A DNA stretch of 11,463 bases from the NCBI GenBank assembly GCA_003552765.1, contig PUOI01000299.1:1-11463 (forward strand), given 5' to 3'. Each line of letters starts with the position of its first letter. The stretch's first letter is position 1. Position numbers and translations under genes: made by a program. The stretch comes from Candidatus Hydrogenedentota bacterium. GTDB lineage: Bacteria; Hydrogenedentota; Hydrogenedentia; Hydrogenedentales; SLHB01. The notes under the pieces are model-generated. The model did not search any database. It was given only the letters and a program-made list of their open reading frames with translations, and was not told the origin of the DNA. Shown here piece after piece: positions 1 to 7,529 of the stretch.

Positions 1-635
1 AAACCTTTGGCCTCACGTTTCCGCTCGTCACAAAGGCGGACGGCGGCAAGTTCGGCAAGACGGAAGCCGGAACCGTCTGGCTAAGCCCGGAGCGGACCTC
101 GCCCTACAAGTTCTACCAGTTCTGGGTCAATACGCCCGACGCCGACGTGGTGAAATTCCTGCGCTACTTCACCTTTCTCGACAAAGAGACCATCGAAGAG
201 TTGGCCAAAAGCGTGGAAGAAGCCCCGGAACGGCGCGCCGCGCAGTACAAACTCGCGGAAGAAGTCACGCGCTGGGTTCACGGCGAGGAGGAGCTGCAAA
301 AGGCTATCAAGGCATCGAACGCCCTGTTCGGCGGCGACATTCGCGGGCTGGACGCGGCTACCCTTGAGGATGTCTTCAGCGAAGCGCCCTCGGCCGAGCG
401 TCCCCGCAGCGAACTCGGCGAAGGCCGGCCCTTGGTTGAGGTGCTGGTGGATAGCGGCGTGGTCAAAAGCAAGGGAGAAGCGCGGCGGCTCATCCAGAAC
501 GGCGGCCTCTATCTGAACAACGAGCGGATCACGGAGGATACCGCCGAGTTGAACGAGAACTCGCTGATTACCGACACCATGGCGGTCATCCGCAAAGGCA
601 AGAAGCAGTATCATCTCCTGCGTTTTACGGGATGA
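1..635 (+). CDS. tyrS: Tyrosyl-tRNA synthetase, C-terminal part (5' end outside window)
   Basis: This is the C-terminal half of the class I aminoacyl-tRNA synthetase that charges tRNA-Tyr with tyrosine using ATP in the cytoplasm. The reading frame is open from base 3, before any start codon, so the gene runs in from the left edge; about 210 residues are present of a usual 400-430. The KMSKS-type signature appears as KFGKT (bases 48-62), followed by the family-typical stretch ending SPYKFYQFW and then NTPDADV. After the anticodon-binding helical region comes a C-terminal S4 RNA-binding domain (about bases 425-630) with the typical pattern EARRLIQNGGLYLN. The gene ends with TGA at 633-635 and faces the next gene tail to tail, 79 bp away. 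No frameshift or internal stop is visible. The identification is very secure; only the N-terminal catalytic half with its HIGH motif cannot be checked here. Confidence 0.96.
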   Translation, partial: TFGLTFPLVTKADGGKFGKTEAGTVWLSPERTSPYKFYQFWVNTPDADVVKFLRYFTFLDKETIEELAKSVEEAPERRAAQYKLAEEVTRWVHGEEELQKAIKASNALFGGDIRGLDAATLEDVFSEAPSAERPRSELGEGRPLVEVLVDSGVVKSKGEARRLIQNGGLYLNNERITEDTAELNENSLITDTMAVIRKGKKQYHLLRFTG

Positions 636-684
636 GAGCGCTGCGGAGATGGCGCAGCCGATTGATTGAAGACGATGGAGTTTT

Positions 685-707
685 GGGGAGGGCGTCTCGC
701 CTTCCCC
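685..707. terminator. GC-rich hairpin between convergent genes, possible terminator
   Basis: Ten bases (685-694) pair with 698-707 around a 3-nt loop, with one G-T wobble. The hairpin lies between the stop of tyrS (635) and the stop of the convergent gene (715), where a shared terminator is expected. Neither strand has a T-run directly after the stem: the plus strand continues TACCGTAC and the minus strand AAAACTCC. It is therefore not a textbook intrinsic terminator, and the call rests on stem strength and position. Confidence 0.45.
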
Positions 708-714
708 TACCGTA

Positions 715-1704
715 CTACGTCTCCTCCTCTTCCATGTCGGGCTCGTAATCCGCTACGTCTAGCTTCTTTACTCTCTCTTGGAAACATGCCTTGAATTGCT
801 TCACGCTCTCTAACATTTCCCGGTGTTGCCGGGGCCAGTCCTGCCGGTCCTCTATGTCCCAATTATCGAAGCGGCGCTCTATCTGGCTTTCTTTTTTGCC
901 GGGCCATTCATTCCACTCAAGTTCGCCCAGTTCCGCCTCGATTTCATCGCGTTGTTCCCGAAGCAAGTGGAAATACTGAATACGTTCCGGTGCTTGTATG
1001 CTTAGCCGGACCCGCGCCGTGCGTTTTCGGCGGCTAATGATCGCAACCAGTACAAAACCGCTCCGGCCTATGGGCACGTTCGTCCAGCTGTGGGGTTGCG
1101 GCTTGTTTATGGAAATTGAACCATCGTTATTCGCTACGTGCTCCCTAAATTCTTGCCAATAATCCACATACAACTGCTGCGTCTCGCTCAACTGCTCTTC
1201 CGCGGCCCGTTTAGCGGCGCTTCCAAGCGCATGGGTCCACGCGTTCGGTTTGCACACGATTCTGAAATGGGGGGCGGGCCTGGAGTGGCCGTCAATGGTC
1301 CATAGTTGTACTTCCAGGCCGAAGAAATTGAACGGTTCCTCCGTAATTTCGTTCAGCCAATCCAGCGCGGCGCGGTGCTCATCCGTGAAATGACTCGCGA
1401 TCCAAATGATGCTGGCCGCCTTGAGCCCCGCAGCGTAAGTGAGTAATTGGCCCAGATGGGTATGGTCCGTCCGGGCAAGCTGATTCTCGATCAGGACCCA
1501 CTGATCGCTCCCTACCTCCTTGCACAAGATGTCGGCCCGGAAAGGGCCCACGTCCTTTTCCTGCGCCTCCAACTCCAGCTCGAGCCCGATAGTGTCGCCC
1601 AAGAGCGCCAAGTTGTCCTCCTGCGCCAACCACGGCGTGAAATCGCCTGCTTCGTTTGACCACGCTTCTCGAACATCCAGCTGCGTCAACCGCCCCAACT
1701 CCAT
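715..1704 (-). CDS. DUF4268-type protein with PD-(D/E)XK nuclease-like core
   Basis: A 329-residue cytoplasmic protein with no signal peptide or membrane segment. Residues about 1-160 look like a PD-(D/E)XK nuclease-fold module: after an acidic lead-in comes a strand with D58 (FRADIL), then VLIENQL with E73 and Q75, followed by DHTHLGQLLTYAAG and a strand SIIWIAS. This gives a D...E-x-Q arrangement, with Gln where the canonical motif has Lys. Residues about 180-320 (around YVDYWQEFREHV and later helices rich in E, W and R) match what I recall of the DUF4268 domain. Such proteins occur alone or near restriction and defence genes, and their function is not established. The frame stays open upstream to Met codons at 1749 and 1815. 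I prefer ATG 1704 because GGAGG lies 8 nt before it, while neither upstream ATG has a comparable site and the family-like sequence begins with this Met. The gene follows the giant gene on the same strand but is separated from it by a hairpin terminator, so it is probably transcribed separately. I see no convincing promoter. Nuclease activity is inferred from fold motifs only. Confidence 0.8.
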   Translation of the reverse strand: MELGRLTQLDVREAWSNEAGDFTPWLAQEDNLALLGDTIGLELELEAQEKDVGPFRADILCKEVGSDQWVLIENQLARTDHTHLGQLLTYAAGLKAASIIWIASHFTDEHRAALDWLNEITEEPFNFFGLEVQLWTIDGHSRPAPHFRIVCKPNAWTHALGSAAKRAAEEQLSETQQLYVDYWQEFREHVANNDGSISINKPQPHSWTNVPIGRSGFVLVAIISRRKRTARVRLSIQAPERIQYFHLLREQRDEIEAELGELEWNEWPGKKESQIERRFDNWDIEDRQDWPRQHREMLESVKQFKACFQERVKKLDVADYEPDMEEEET

Positions 1705-1712
1705 TCCTTCCG

Positions 1713-1717
1713 CCTCC
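1713..1717 (-). promoter_or_regulatory. Shine-Dalgarno site that decides the start of the DUF4268 gene
   Basis: The minus strand reads GGAGG here, 8 nt before the ATG at 1704. The in-frame ATGs at 1749 and 1815 have no comparable purine-rich site, so this favours the 329-residue form over 344 or 366 residues. Confidence 0.7.
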
Positions 1718-1900
1718 AGTGATCGCGTATGTGCATGAGGGTTGTTCATGCGAATGCCGCCAGCTTCCCAGCCCAATACGTACAACAGCCTTGTCCGTGA
1801 CACTCGATTCCGCACATGCTGCTATGGGATACGTTATTCGGGTGCGGATACTACCACACGTAGCATTGGCCGTGCGAGCCCACACCTCTCCATAAAGGAC

Positions 1901-1936
1901 GCTCCGGCGGAGGTCCCGAGGGACTTCCGCCGGAGC
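1901..1936 (-). terminator. Strong hairpin terminator of the giant gene
   Basis: Bases 1901-1917 pair with 1920-1936 as a 17-bp stem with one G-T wobble; allowing for the closing pair, the loop is CGAG/CTCG. It lies 34 bp beyond the TAA stop of the giant gene (1970-1972). On the minus strand the stem is followed by GTCCTTTATG, a weak T-stretch. Position and stem strength support transcription termination that isolates the giant gene from the DUF4268 gene. The near-perfect symmetry would also suit a dispersed palindromic element. Confidence 0.7.
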
Positions 1937-1969
1937 GGGATGGTTATGGGTTACGCGGATTCGGGCGGT

Positions 1970-4900
1970 TTAGCGCACCGTCTTCCGCGCGGCCTTTGCT
2001 TGCTTCCGGAAGCGCAGGCCCAGGGCCGCGCTCGCCATCAGCAACATCAGCGTGGCGCTGAATTGCGGCATGGCCAACACGAGCTTCGACATCAGCACCA
2101 CCGGCGTCAGCAGCGCGCGCACGATGGATGCCAGCACCGGACTCGCCGCCACTGCGTCCGCTATCGGCGGGCTCACCCGGTAGTAGGTGTCCACCATGGC
2201 CGTGCCCACGGAGCTTTCGAGCAGCACGCTGTCGCGCACCGACCGCAGCACGTTGACGTCATCCGCCATCGGCGTGCCATAGGCGGCCGTCGCGATGAAG
2301 CAGGCGCTGTCGTCCACGCCATCATCGCCGAGCGCCGACAGGGCGGCCAAGGCGGCCAGCAGACCAAGCAGGGTCGGCAGGATGCCCGGACGCGGATCGT
2401 CGTAAGTGAAGCCGTCCTGAATCCGGACCACGTGGAAGCCATCCTGCTTCGCACCGTCAGCCGTCACCCTCGGGAACAGCAGCACGATGTCGACCGTGTC
2501 GTCGGCATCCGCCGGCTGATCGGGCGCGATGACTTGAAGCAGGCTTTCGTCTTCGCCGCGGTTCACGATCTCTGCCGCCGCGAACGCATCCGGATCATCG
2601 AGATCGTCGCCGGTACCGAACAGGACCTCGGCCGGCCACGCGATGCCCCGGCCAGTGATGTCAACGGTGTCGCCGGCCGCGCCCCGTTCATCCGCAAACG
2701 CTTCGCGGACGTCTTCAGGCGTGGGCGCATTCGTGCGCAGCGCGAACGCGGAGTCCAGGTTGAACACACGGGACGTAACCGCCGCAACTTCATCGCCTTC
2801 GACTTCGAAGTCCGGCATCGTCACGTTCGACTCGTACCGGCCTGGACCGATTTCGGCCATGAACTCTTCACTGCCAAACTCGTAGTCGAGTTCCGTAGGC
2901 AGGGAGAACGTGGACAAGAAGCCGTCCTCGATGTCTTCTTGCGCCACTACGGCCTCGTCCGCTAGCGGATAGGTCACACTGGCCGGGATCTCGTCGGTGT
3001 TGAAGCTCACCTGGCGATCCTCGAACGGATAGACGCTGTCGTACAGATGGACATCGAAGTTCCACATGTTCTCGATGGCGTCGCCCGTCAGCTCTTGCGT
3101 TCCGAACAGTCCAGGCTCACGCGTGACGCGCGCAATGGCGTACACGTCTTGCCCTTCGAAGTCCGCGAAGGCTTCCGCATCCACCGGGATGCTCAAGGCG
3201 CCACTCGTGAGTTCGGGTGTATTGGTGAGGATGATCTCGCGATCCTCGGCGCCTTCCATGGCGTCGAAGTACAGGGCCGTCGTGAAGACTTCGCCTGTAT
3301 TCGCCATCGCATCCTCCAGTGCGGGCATTTGCACAATGCCTTCATCCACCGAGGCCGTTACGGTTTCGCTCATCCAGCGGACATAGGTGTAGGCTTCCCG
3401 CCGCGTAGCGGCCGTATCACCATCCACCACACGAACCGTGGCGTTGATCTCGGCTGGACCGCCATCGGTCACGCCTTCGAGAGGCGGCACGATGACCGGC
3501 AGCTCGGTCGCGGTCGCGGGGTACTCATCCGCGGGCGCGCGTTCGGCCAGGATGGCATCCTCGTCGTCGGCCCCCGGAGCCTTGAAGTAGACTTCCGTGT
3601 TGTCCGTGAACCCGAATTCATCTCCTTCGAGTCCTACGATGGTCGCGACTTGACCGCCAAACAGCCAGCCAGCGCCGGGCCGCACGTCCATGATGGCCAA
3701 GCCCTCAAGGTAGCGGTAGCCTTCGCCTTCGGTGGCGCGGGAAATCGCGAACTCGGTGGTGTCGGCGGGATCTTCCACGCTGACGTCCACGCGGCCTACG
3801 CGATCGCCGTGTGGCGAAACCACCGTAATCGTTTCGAAGTCCTGTTTCAGGCTCTTCGTCCCGACAACCTCGGCCCGGTTTCCGCCAAAGTACACCACGG
3901 CGGCCGGCGGGGTCTCTTGGGTTGCGCCCACGTTGAAGAAGCCACTCTGGAACCGCTGGCTCGGCGGATCATCTTGCAGACCAGCCATGGAGAAGCTGCT
4001 CTGCTCGATCATGGTCGTCTGACCTTCAGAGCCCACGACATCGAATTCGGCTGTTACCAGCGGGAACGGATTCAGCTGGTCCATGGTCGGCTCGGCCCGT
4101 TCGTCTTCGACCGGATCCAGAATGCCGAACTGGTCAAACGTGGTGATGGGCCGGTCGCCAACCAACGCGATCACCACCTGCAATTCGCCGGGCTGGATCA
4201 GGTTGACTTCGACATCGTGGCCGTACCACAGCCGGAGTTCTTGGCTGCGGCTAATCGAGCCTTCCACATAGGAAAGAACGTCCGGGTCATACGCCAACCG
4301 GAACTCGATGGTGGAAGGCGCTTGCCCACGGTCTTCCTCGGGATCCTCCAGAATCACGTCTTCGCCCCGGAAGAGTTCCACCGGGATTTCGACGCTCTGG
4401 CCGCTTTGAGCATGGCTGCTGCCCACGCGCAACACGTTGCCCGAGGTCACGTCGTCCATGCCAACCGGCAGGTTTTCGCCGCGGATTTCGACGTCATCTC
4501 CGCCGCCAATCGGGCCTTCATCGGGCACGATCTCGGTGATGGCCATATCCACGGAGTCGGGATCCACAAACGTTACGTTCAACGCGTTCGACACTTGCTG
4601 CACCGGAGCGTCGAATGCCTCGTTCTCAAACGTCACGGCGACATACAGGCTGGACAGCGCTTCTTCCGCTCCATCCATATCCCATACAGGCGTCACCACT
4701 TCCAGTTGATTCTCGCCAATGACTTCCACGCTCTCCGCGGGAATATCATTCTGAGGATCGCGGACGCCTTCCTCGACGCTGAAGTAAGCGGTGAGGTCGG
4801 CATCAATGTCGGGACTGACGAAGCCCATGCCGCCGACATACAAGGTGTAACCGCCATCGCTCAATACACGCGACGGATTGACGCTGGTCAGAACCGGTTC

Positions 4901-6874
4901 CATCGGCGTGTACGTGAAGCCGTCCTGAAGCGCGCCTTGGAAGTTGTTGGTTAAGGTCACACTGACATCGACGGTTCCAAGCTCGCTTGGCGGGGTGACG
5001 CCGGTAATCCGTTCGGACGTCTCGGTCGCGGCGTTCAGCAGCTGATTGTTGCCGAACATGACCGTGCCCAGCGCGCCAAAGCCAGCGCCATGCAACGCCA
5101 CATCGGTTCCGCCGAGCTGCGTGCCCGCGCTGGGATCCACCGCCTCGATATCGGGACCGGTGTAGGTGAACCCGTCTTCCATCACGTCGGTGTGGTCATC
5201 GGCCTCAACCATGACGTCCACATCAACAGACGCCGCAGGCTGATCCAGGGGAGTGGCCTCCGGCGCGATAACGGTGATAACCGACCGCAGCGTATCCGGA
5301 ACATCTTCAACGGACACTACCTGGGCTTGATTATCGCCGATGTATACCGCGGGGTCGGCGTCCGGCAGGTTCTCCACCGTGACTTCAATCTCGGCGCCGC
5401 CGATGCTGTAGTCTTGCGGCAGGCCAGTCTCGACGTTCTCAACGGTGCTAATCTGCAGATCTTCGGGCGTAAGGAAAGGCGTGAACGTAGACAGCTCGGT
5501 CAGCCGCGCGGACATTACGCCGCTGTCCACGCTGGTAACCACGCCGGCCTCATCCCACACGCCGTCCGCGGCCGCGACGATTTGCGCTGCTCCGTCGACG
5601 TCCTCAATCGTGCTTGGGTAGGACAAGAAACGGGCGTTCTCACCGGCGGTAACCGCCAGCCCTTCCATGATGAGCGTCACCGGGGCATCTTGCAGTCGAG
5701 CGGAATCGATCGGCGCATACGTTTCGCCGCCATCGTCCGACACGATAATGCTGATTTCCACGTTCTGACCGCCTTGGACGAAGTTCTCGATCGGGAGAGG
5801 GAACAGCTCCATCAAGGCATTGGCTTGCTCTTCGTCGCCGAGCAGCGCGGCAAGCGTGTCCGCGGCGTGCAAGACCAGCAAACCCTCTTCACCCTCTTCG
5901 AGCAGGCCTTCTGGAACGGCGACCGTAACGGTGCGGGCGGGATCCTCGGGATCCTGCAGCGCAGCCTTCACGCCTTCGGGCGGAATCTCGACGAGTTCCC
6001 GCTTCTCGCCTTCGGCCTCATCAAGAGGCGTGGAGAGAACGCGGCGCTCACCGAAATCGGTGTCCAGGTTGGCCACCCAGAACTCGCCCCAGTCCATACC
6101 CAAGGCGAAGGGGTCGTCCGGCAAGCCGCTACCCGTTCCGTCGGCATCGGATGCGTTGTACTGGAAACTCATGCTCGTCGACGTTTCCTCGTAGGCGGCG
6201 ACGCTGGTTGCCAGCGCATTGATCGTCCACGTAGTGCGGACGCTCACGTCGGGAATGAAGCCTACCCACGGACGATGCTCGCTGCTCACGAAATTCTCGT
6301 CTTGACGCGAGAATTGGACGCTGTCCGTGTCGTCCGGCGCGTCTGTCCTGGCCACCACGGAGAGGGGCTGTTCGTCCGCCCAATCCGGGATGTACACTTG
6401 GCCGTACATCAGCGCGGGCTGCGTGAACCACACCTCTTCCATGTAGGTCCCTTGCGCCTGTTTCAACTCGTACAGCGTAAGGTCGACGACGTCCGAGCCG
6501 CCTGGCCCCGCGAGGTATAGCCCCGCCGAGCCCGGCTCAAGCGCGTTGACCTGCGCCGCCAAGTCGCCAGGGGTTGCCGACAGTACAGCTTCCCCCTCAC
6601 TGGCCAGCGACCATTCCACTTCCCCCACGGGCAACAGGCTGCCGTCGTTCAGGTCGAGCGCACTGAACCCCTGCTCGCCTCCCACGGGGATGCTGAACTC
6701 TTGGCCTACTGGAGTCTGGCCGTCGACGCTGATCGCCACGCCCTCAGACCCATCGGCCGCTCGCGCCGCATGGTCTTGGTCCTTGACGTGCGCCGGCAAA
6801 AAGCCGATGGCGAACGACGAGAGCACCACCATACTGACGAGCGCGGACAGAAATAGCTTCTTTCTGCTCCCCAT
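1970..6874 (-). CDS. Giant secreted TIG-repeat protein with cohesin-like insert and CFI-box C-terminus
   Basis: A 1634-residue, strongly acidic, probably surface-exposed protein. Residues 1-40 form a signal peptide: GSRKK, then a hydrophobic core from about 7 to 26, then an AXA-type site near AARA. After an unassigned N-terminal region, IPT/TIG-like immunoglobulin-fold domains can be seen at about 471-572, 574-656, 660-770, 778-803 joined with 990-1056, 1060-1165 and 1390-1491. Several have the landmark pattern of P-x-x-G, GG, I-x-G-x-x-L/F and end in DGFTYT or similar. Residues about 814-985 resemble a cohesin-type domain (SGQSVEIPVEL, then FRLAYDPDVLSYVEG). The C-terminus has a hydrophobic stretch (1500-1515), the motif CFIATAAYG starting at C1525, and two more hydrophobic segments (about 1577-1600 and 1605-1620) ending in a basic tail. 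This matches my recollection of the CFI-box-CTERM class, thought to be involved in anchoring or sorting. No enzyme motif was found, so a binding or structural role is likely. AGGAG lies 9 nt before ATG 6874. A consensus promoter and long structured leader lie upstream. Confidence 0.88.
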   Translation of the reverse strand: MGSRKKLFLSALVSMVVLSSFAIGFLPAHVKDQDHAARAADGSEGVAISVDGQTPVGQEFSIPVGGEQGFSALDLNDGSLLPVGEVEWSLASEGEAVLSATPGDLAAQVNALEPGSAGLYLAGPGGSDVVDLTLYELKQAQGTYMEEVWFTQPALMYGQVYIPDWADEQPLSVVARTDAPDDTDSVQFSRQDENFVSSEHRPWVGFIPDVSVRTTWTINALATSVAAYEETSTSMSFQYNASDADGTGSGLPDDPFALGMDWGEFWVANLDTDFGERRVLSTPLDEAEGEKRELVEIPPEGVKAALQDPEDPARTVTVAVPEGLLEEGEEGLLVLHAADTLAALLGDEEQANALMELFPLPIENFVQGGQNVEISIIVSDDGGETYAPIDSARLQDAPVTLIMEGLAVTAGENARFLSYPSTIEDVDGAAQIVAAADGVWDEAGVVTSVDSGVMSARLTELSTFTPFLTPEDLQISTVENVETGLPQDYSIGGAEIEVTVENLPDADPAVYIGDNQAQVVSVEDVPDTLRSVITVIAPEATPLDQPAASVDVDVMVEADDHTDVMEDGFTYTGPDIEAVDPSAGTQLGGTDVALHGAGFGALGTVMFGNNQLLNAATETSERITGVTPPSELGTVDVSVTLTNNFQGALQDGFTYTPMEPVLTSVNPSRVLSDGGYTLYVGGMGFVSPDIDADLTAYFSVEEGVRDPQNDIPAESVEVIGENQLEVVTPVWDMDGAEEALSSLYVAVTFENEAFDAPVQQVSNALNVTFVDPDSVDMAITEIVPDEGPIGGGDDVEIRGENLPVGMDDVTSGNVLRVGSSHAQSGQSVEIPVELFRGEDVILEDPEEDRGQAPSTIEFRLAYDPDVLSYVEGSISRSQELRLWYGHDVEVNLIQPGELQVVIALVGDRPITTFDQFGILDPVEDERAEPTMDQLNPFPLVTAEFDVVGSEGQTTMIEQSSFSMAGLQDDPPSQRFQSGFFNVGATQETPPAAVVYFGGNRAEVVGTKSLKQDFETITVVSPHGDRVGRVDVSVEDPADTTEFAISRATEGEGYRYLEGLAIMDVRPGAGWLFGGQVATIVGLEGDEFGFTDNTEVYFKAPGADDEDAILAERAPADEYPATATELPVIVPPLEGVTDGGPAEINATVRVVDGDTAATRREAYTYVRWMSETVTASVDEGIVQMPALEDAMANTGEVFTTALYFDAMEGAEDREIILTNTPELTSGALSIPVDAEAFADFEGQDVYAIARVTREPGLFGTQELTGDAIENMWNFDVHLYDSVYPFEDRQVSFNTDEIPASVTYPLADEAVVAQEDIEDGFLSTFSLPTELDYEFGSEEFMAEIGPGRYESNVTMPDFEVEGDEVAAVTSRVFNLDSAFALRTNAPTPEDVREAFADERGAAGDTVDITGRGIAWPAEVLFGTGDDLDDPDAFAAAEIVNRGEDESLLQVIAPDQPADADDTVDIVLLFPRVTADGAKQDGFHVVRIQDGFTYDDPRPGILPTLLGLLAALAALSALGDDGVDDSACFIATAAYGTPMADDVNVLRSVRDSVLLESSVGTAMVDTYYRVSPPIADAVAASPVLASIVRALLTPVVLMSKLVLAMPQFSATLMLLMASAALGLRFRKQAKAARKTVR

Positions 6875-6904
6875 ATCACGTTTCTCCTCTCTTGTTTGGA
6901 CTTC

Positions 6905-6919
6905 CCCAATGCTATTGGG
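6905..6919 (-). promoter_or_regulatory. Small hairpin in the giant gene's 5' leader
   Basis: CCCAAT and ATTGGG form a perfect 6-bp stem around a 3-nt loop, about 16 nt upstream of the AGGAG site (6884-6888). It could limit ribosome access or define the end of the leader. A stem this short can easily occur by chance. Confidence 0.3.
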
Positions 6920-6996
6920 CTTTCAACGACAGTGATTGTACATACTTACACGCGAGCGACGCAAACAATACACACCGCCCGCTCCTTACCATGATT

Positions 6997-7061
6997 CAGG
7001 CGAGTGCAGCCACGCCGCAAACTGCTCCCCGCCTTTGGCCGGGGACCGGCGTAATCGCCTG
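6997..7061 (-). promoter_or_regulatory. Structured 5' leader RNA with three nested helices (candidate cis-regulatory RNA)
   Basis: In the transcript from the promoter at 7105-7133, three nested helices can be drawn. The outer stem pairs 6997-7003 with 7055-7061 (7 bp, perfect). The middle stem pairs 7012-7017 with 7047-7052 (6 bp, perfect). The inner stem pairs 7027-7033 with 7037-7044 (7 bp with one bulged base and a 3-nt loop). The internal loops are asymmetric: 8 nt versus 2 nt between outer and middle stems, and 9 nt versus 2 nt between middle and inner stems. I compared it from memory with c-di-GMP, cobalamin, TPP, fluoride and ZTP riboswitch cores and recognised none. Regulation of the giant gene by this element is an inference from position and fold. 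Confidence 0.45.
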
Positions 7062-7104
7062 CCGACAGTAAGGCCTCACCCTTCTTTCAAGCAGATGGTC
7101 ACAC

Positions 7105-7133
7105 ATTATACGGGCGCTCTGCAAAGGTGTCAA
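7105..7133 (-). promoter_or_regulatory. Perfect-consensus sigma70 promoter for the giant gene
   Basis: The minus strand carries TTGACA (7128-7133) and TATAAT (7105-7110) separated by exactly 17 bp, a full match to the housekeeping promoter consensus. The expected transcription start is near 7098, which gives the giant gene a 5' leader of about 224 nt containing the nested hairpin at 6997-7061. A weaker alternative nearer the gene is TACAAT at 6935-6940 with TTGCGT at 6959-6964 (18-bp spacing). Confidence 0.85.
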
Positions 7134-7268
7134 CAAATGATCTTCCGGCAGACTGCTTTCCCCGCCCGGTGTTCGCCGGGCTCAGCGGCGTTTCCTCTCA
7201 ATCTTCCAAGGACTGCCCAGAATGCGCCCACGGGCCCCGGCTTTTGCGCATCAAGGGCATCCCCGGCA

Positions 7269-7297
7269 TTGCGCGTCCGCTGCAAGGGTGCTACAAT
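7269..7297 (+). promoter_or_regulatory. Sigma70-type promoter for the kinase gene
   Basis: TTGCGC (7269-7274) and TACAAT (7292-7297) are separated by 17 bp. The -10 box matches 5 of 6 consensus bases; the -35 box keeps the TTG core. Transcription would start near 7304, leaving a leader of about 237 nt before the preferred kinase start at 7541. Confidence 0.6.
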
Positions 7298-7510
7298 CCG
7301 CCGCGATGCTGCGGGTAGGAGCGCAACAGGGCCTTCCAACGCCATTCCGTTCGCGAGATTTCCGGGGTGTATCGGCTTCCACGGCCCACGGCTTGAGCCG
7401 CGGCGCCCCAAGAACGCCAAGCCTAAACGTGTTGACCGCCGTAGTGAACGCGCTCGGAGGCCGCACGCCCAAGACAAAACGAATCAAGGGTACCCATCAC
7501 TTTTGGGATG

Positions 7511-7529
7511 GCCCGGCTGCCAGCCGGGC
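7511..7529 (+). promoter_or_regulatory. Hairpin abutting the kinase ribosome binding site
   Basis: GCCCGGCT (7511-7518) and AGCCGGGC (7522-7529) form a perfect 8-bp GC-rich stem around a 3-nt loop. It ends directly next to the weak purine stretch AAGAGA (7530-7535) that precedes ATG 7541. Placed this close, it may modulate initiation or keep the site open. It also lies just after the alternative ATG at 7508, which would have to be translated through the stem. Confidence 0.4.

Larger units (their letters stand above)
1705..1969. other. Intergenic region between giant gene and DUF4268 gene
   Basis: This 265-bp gap holds the hairpin terminator at 1901-1936 and the ribosome binding site at 1713-1717. 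No sigma70-like pair with acceptable spacing was found on the minus strand ahead of the DUF4268 gene, so its promoter is unresolved. Frames that extend into the gap lack start signals. Confidence 0.5.

Noticed and set aside
3047..4954. Long open frame (635 codons) on the plus strand opposite the giant gene; likewise 5090-6520 and 1742-2965.
   Set aside because: These frames are codon-aligned antisense to the giant gene, so they stay open because TTA, CTA and TCA are rare in that GC-rich gene. The translations are His/Arg/Val-rich without domains, and they lack ribosome binding sites.
6917..6994. Possible upstream leader peptide of 26 codons (minus strand) in the giant gene's leader.
   Set aside because: No ribosome binding site precedes its ATG, and its codon choice and residues show no pattern such as a run of regulatory codons.
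6875..7098. Possible c-di-GMP (GEMM), cobalamin, fluoride or ZTP riboswitch in the giant gene's leader.
   Set aside because: The conserved cores of these classes, as I know them, are not present; only a generic nested-helix structure can be supported.
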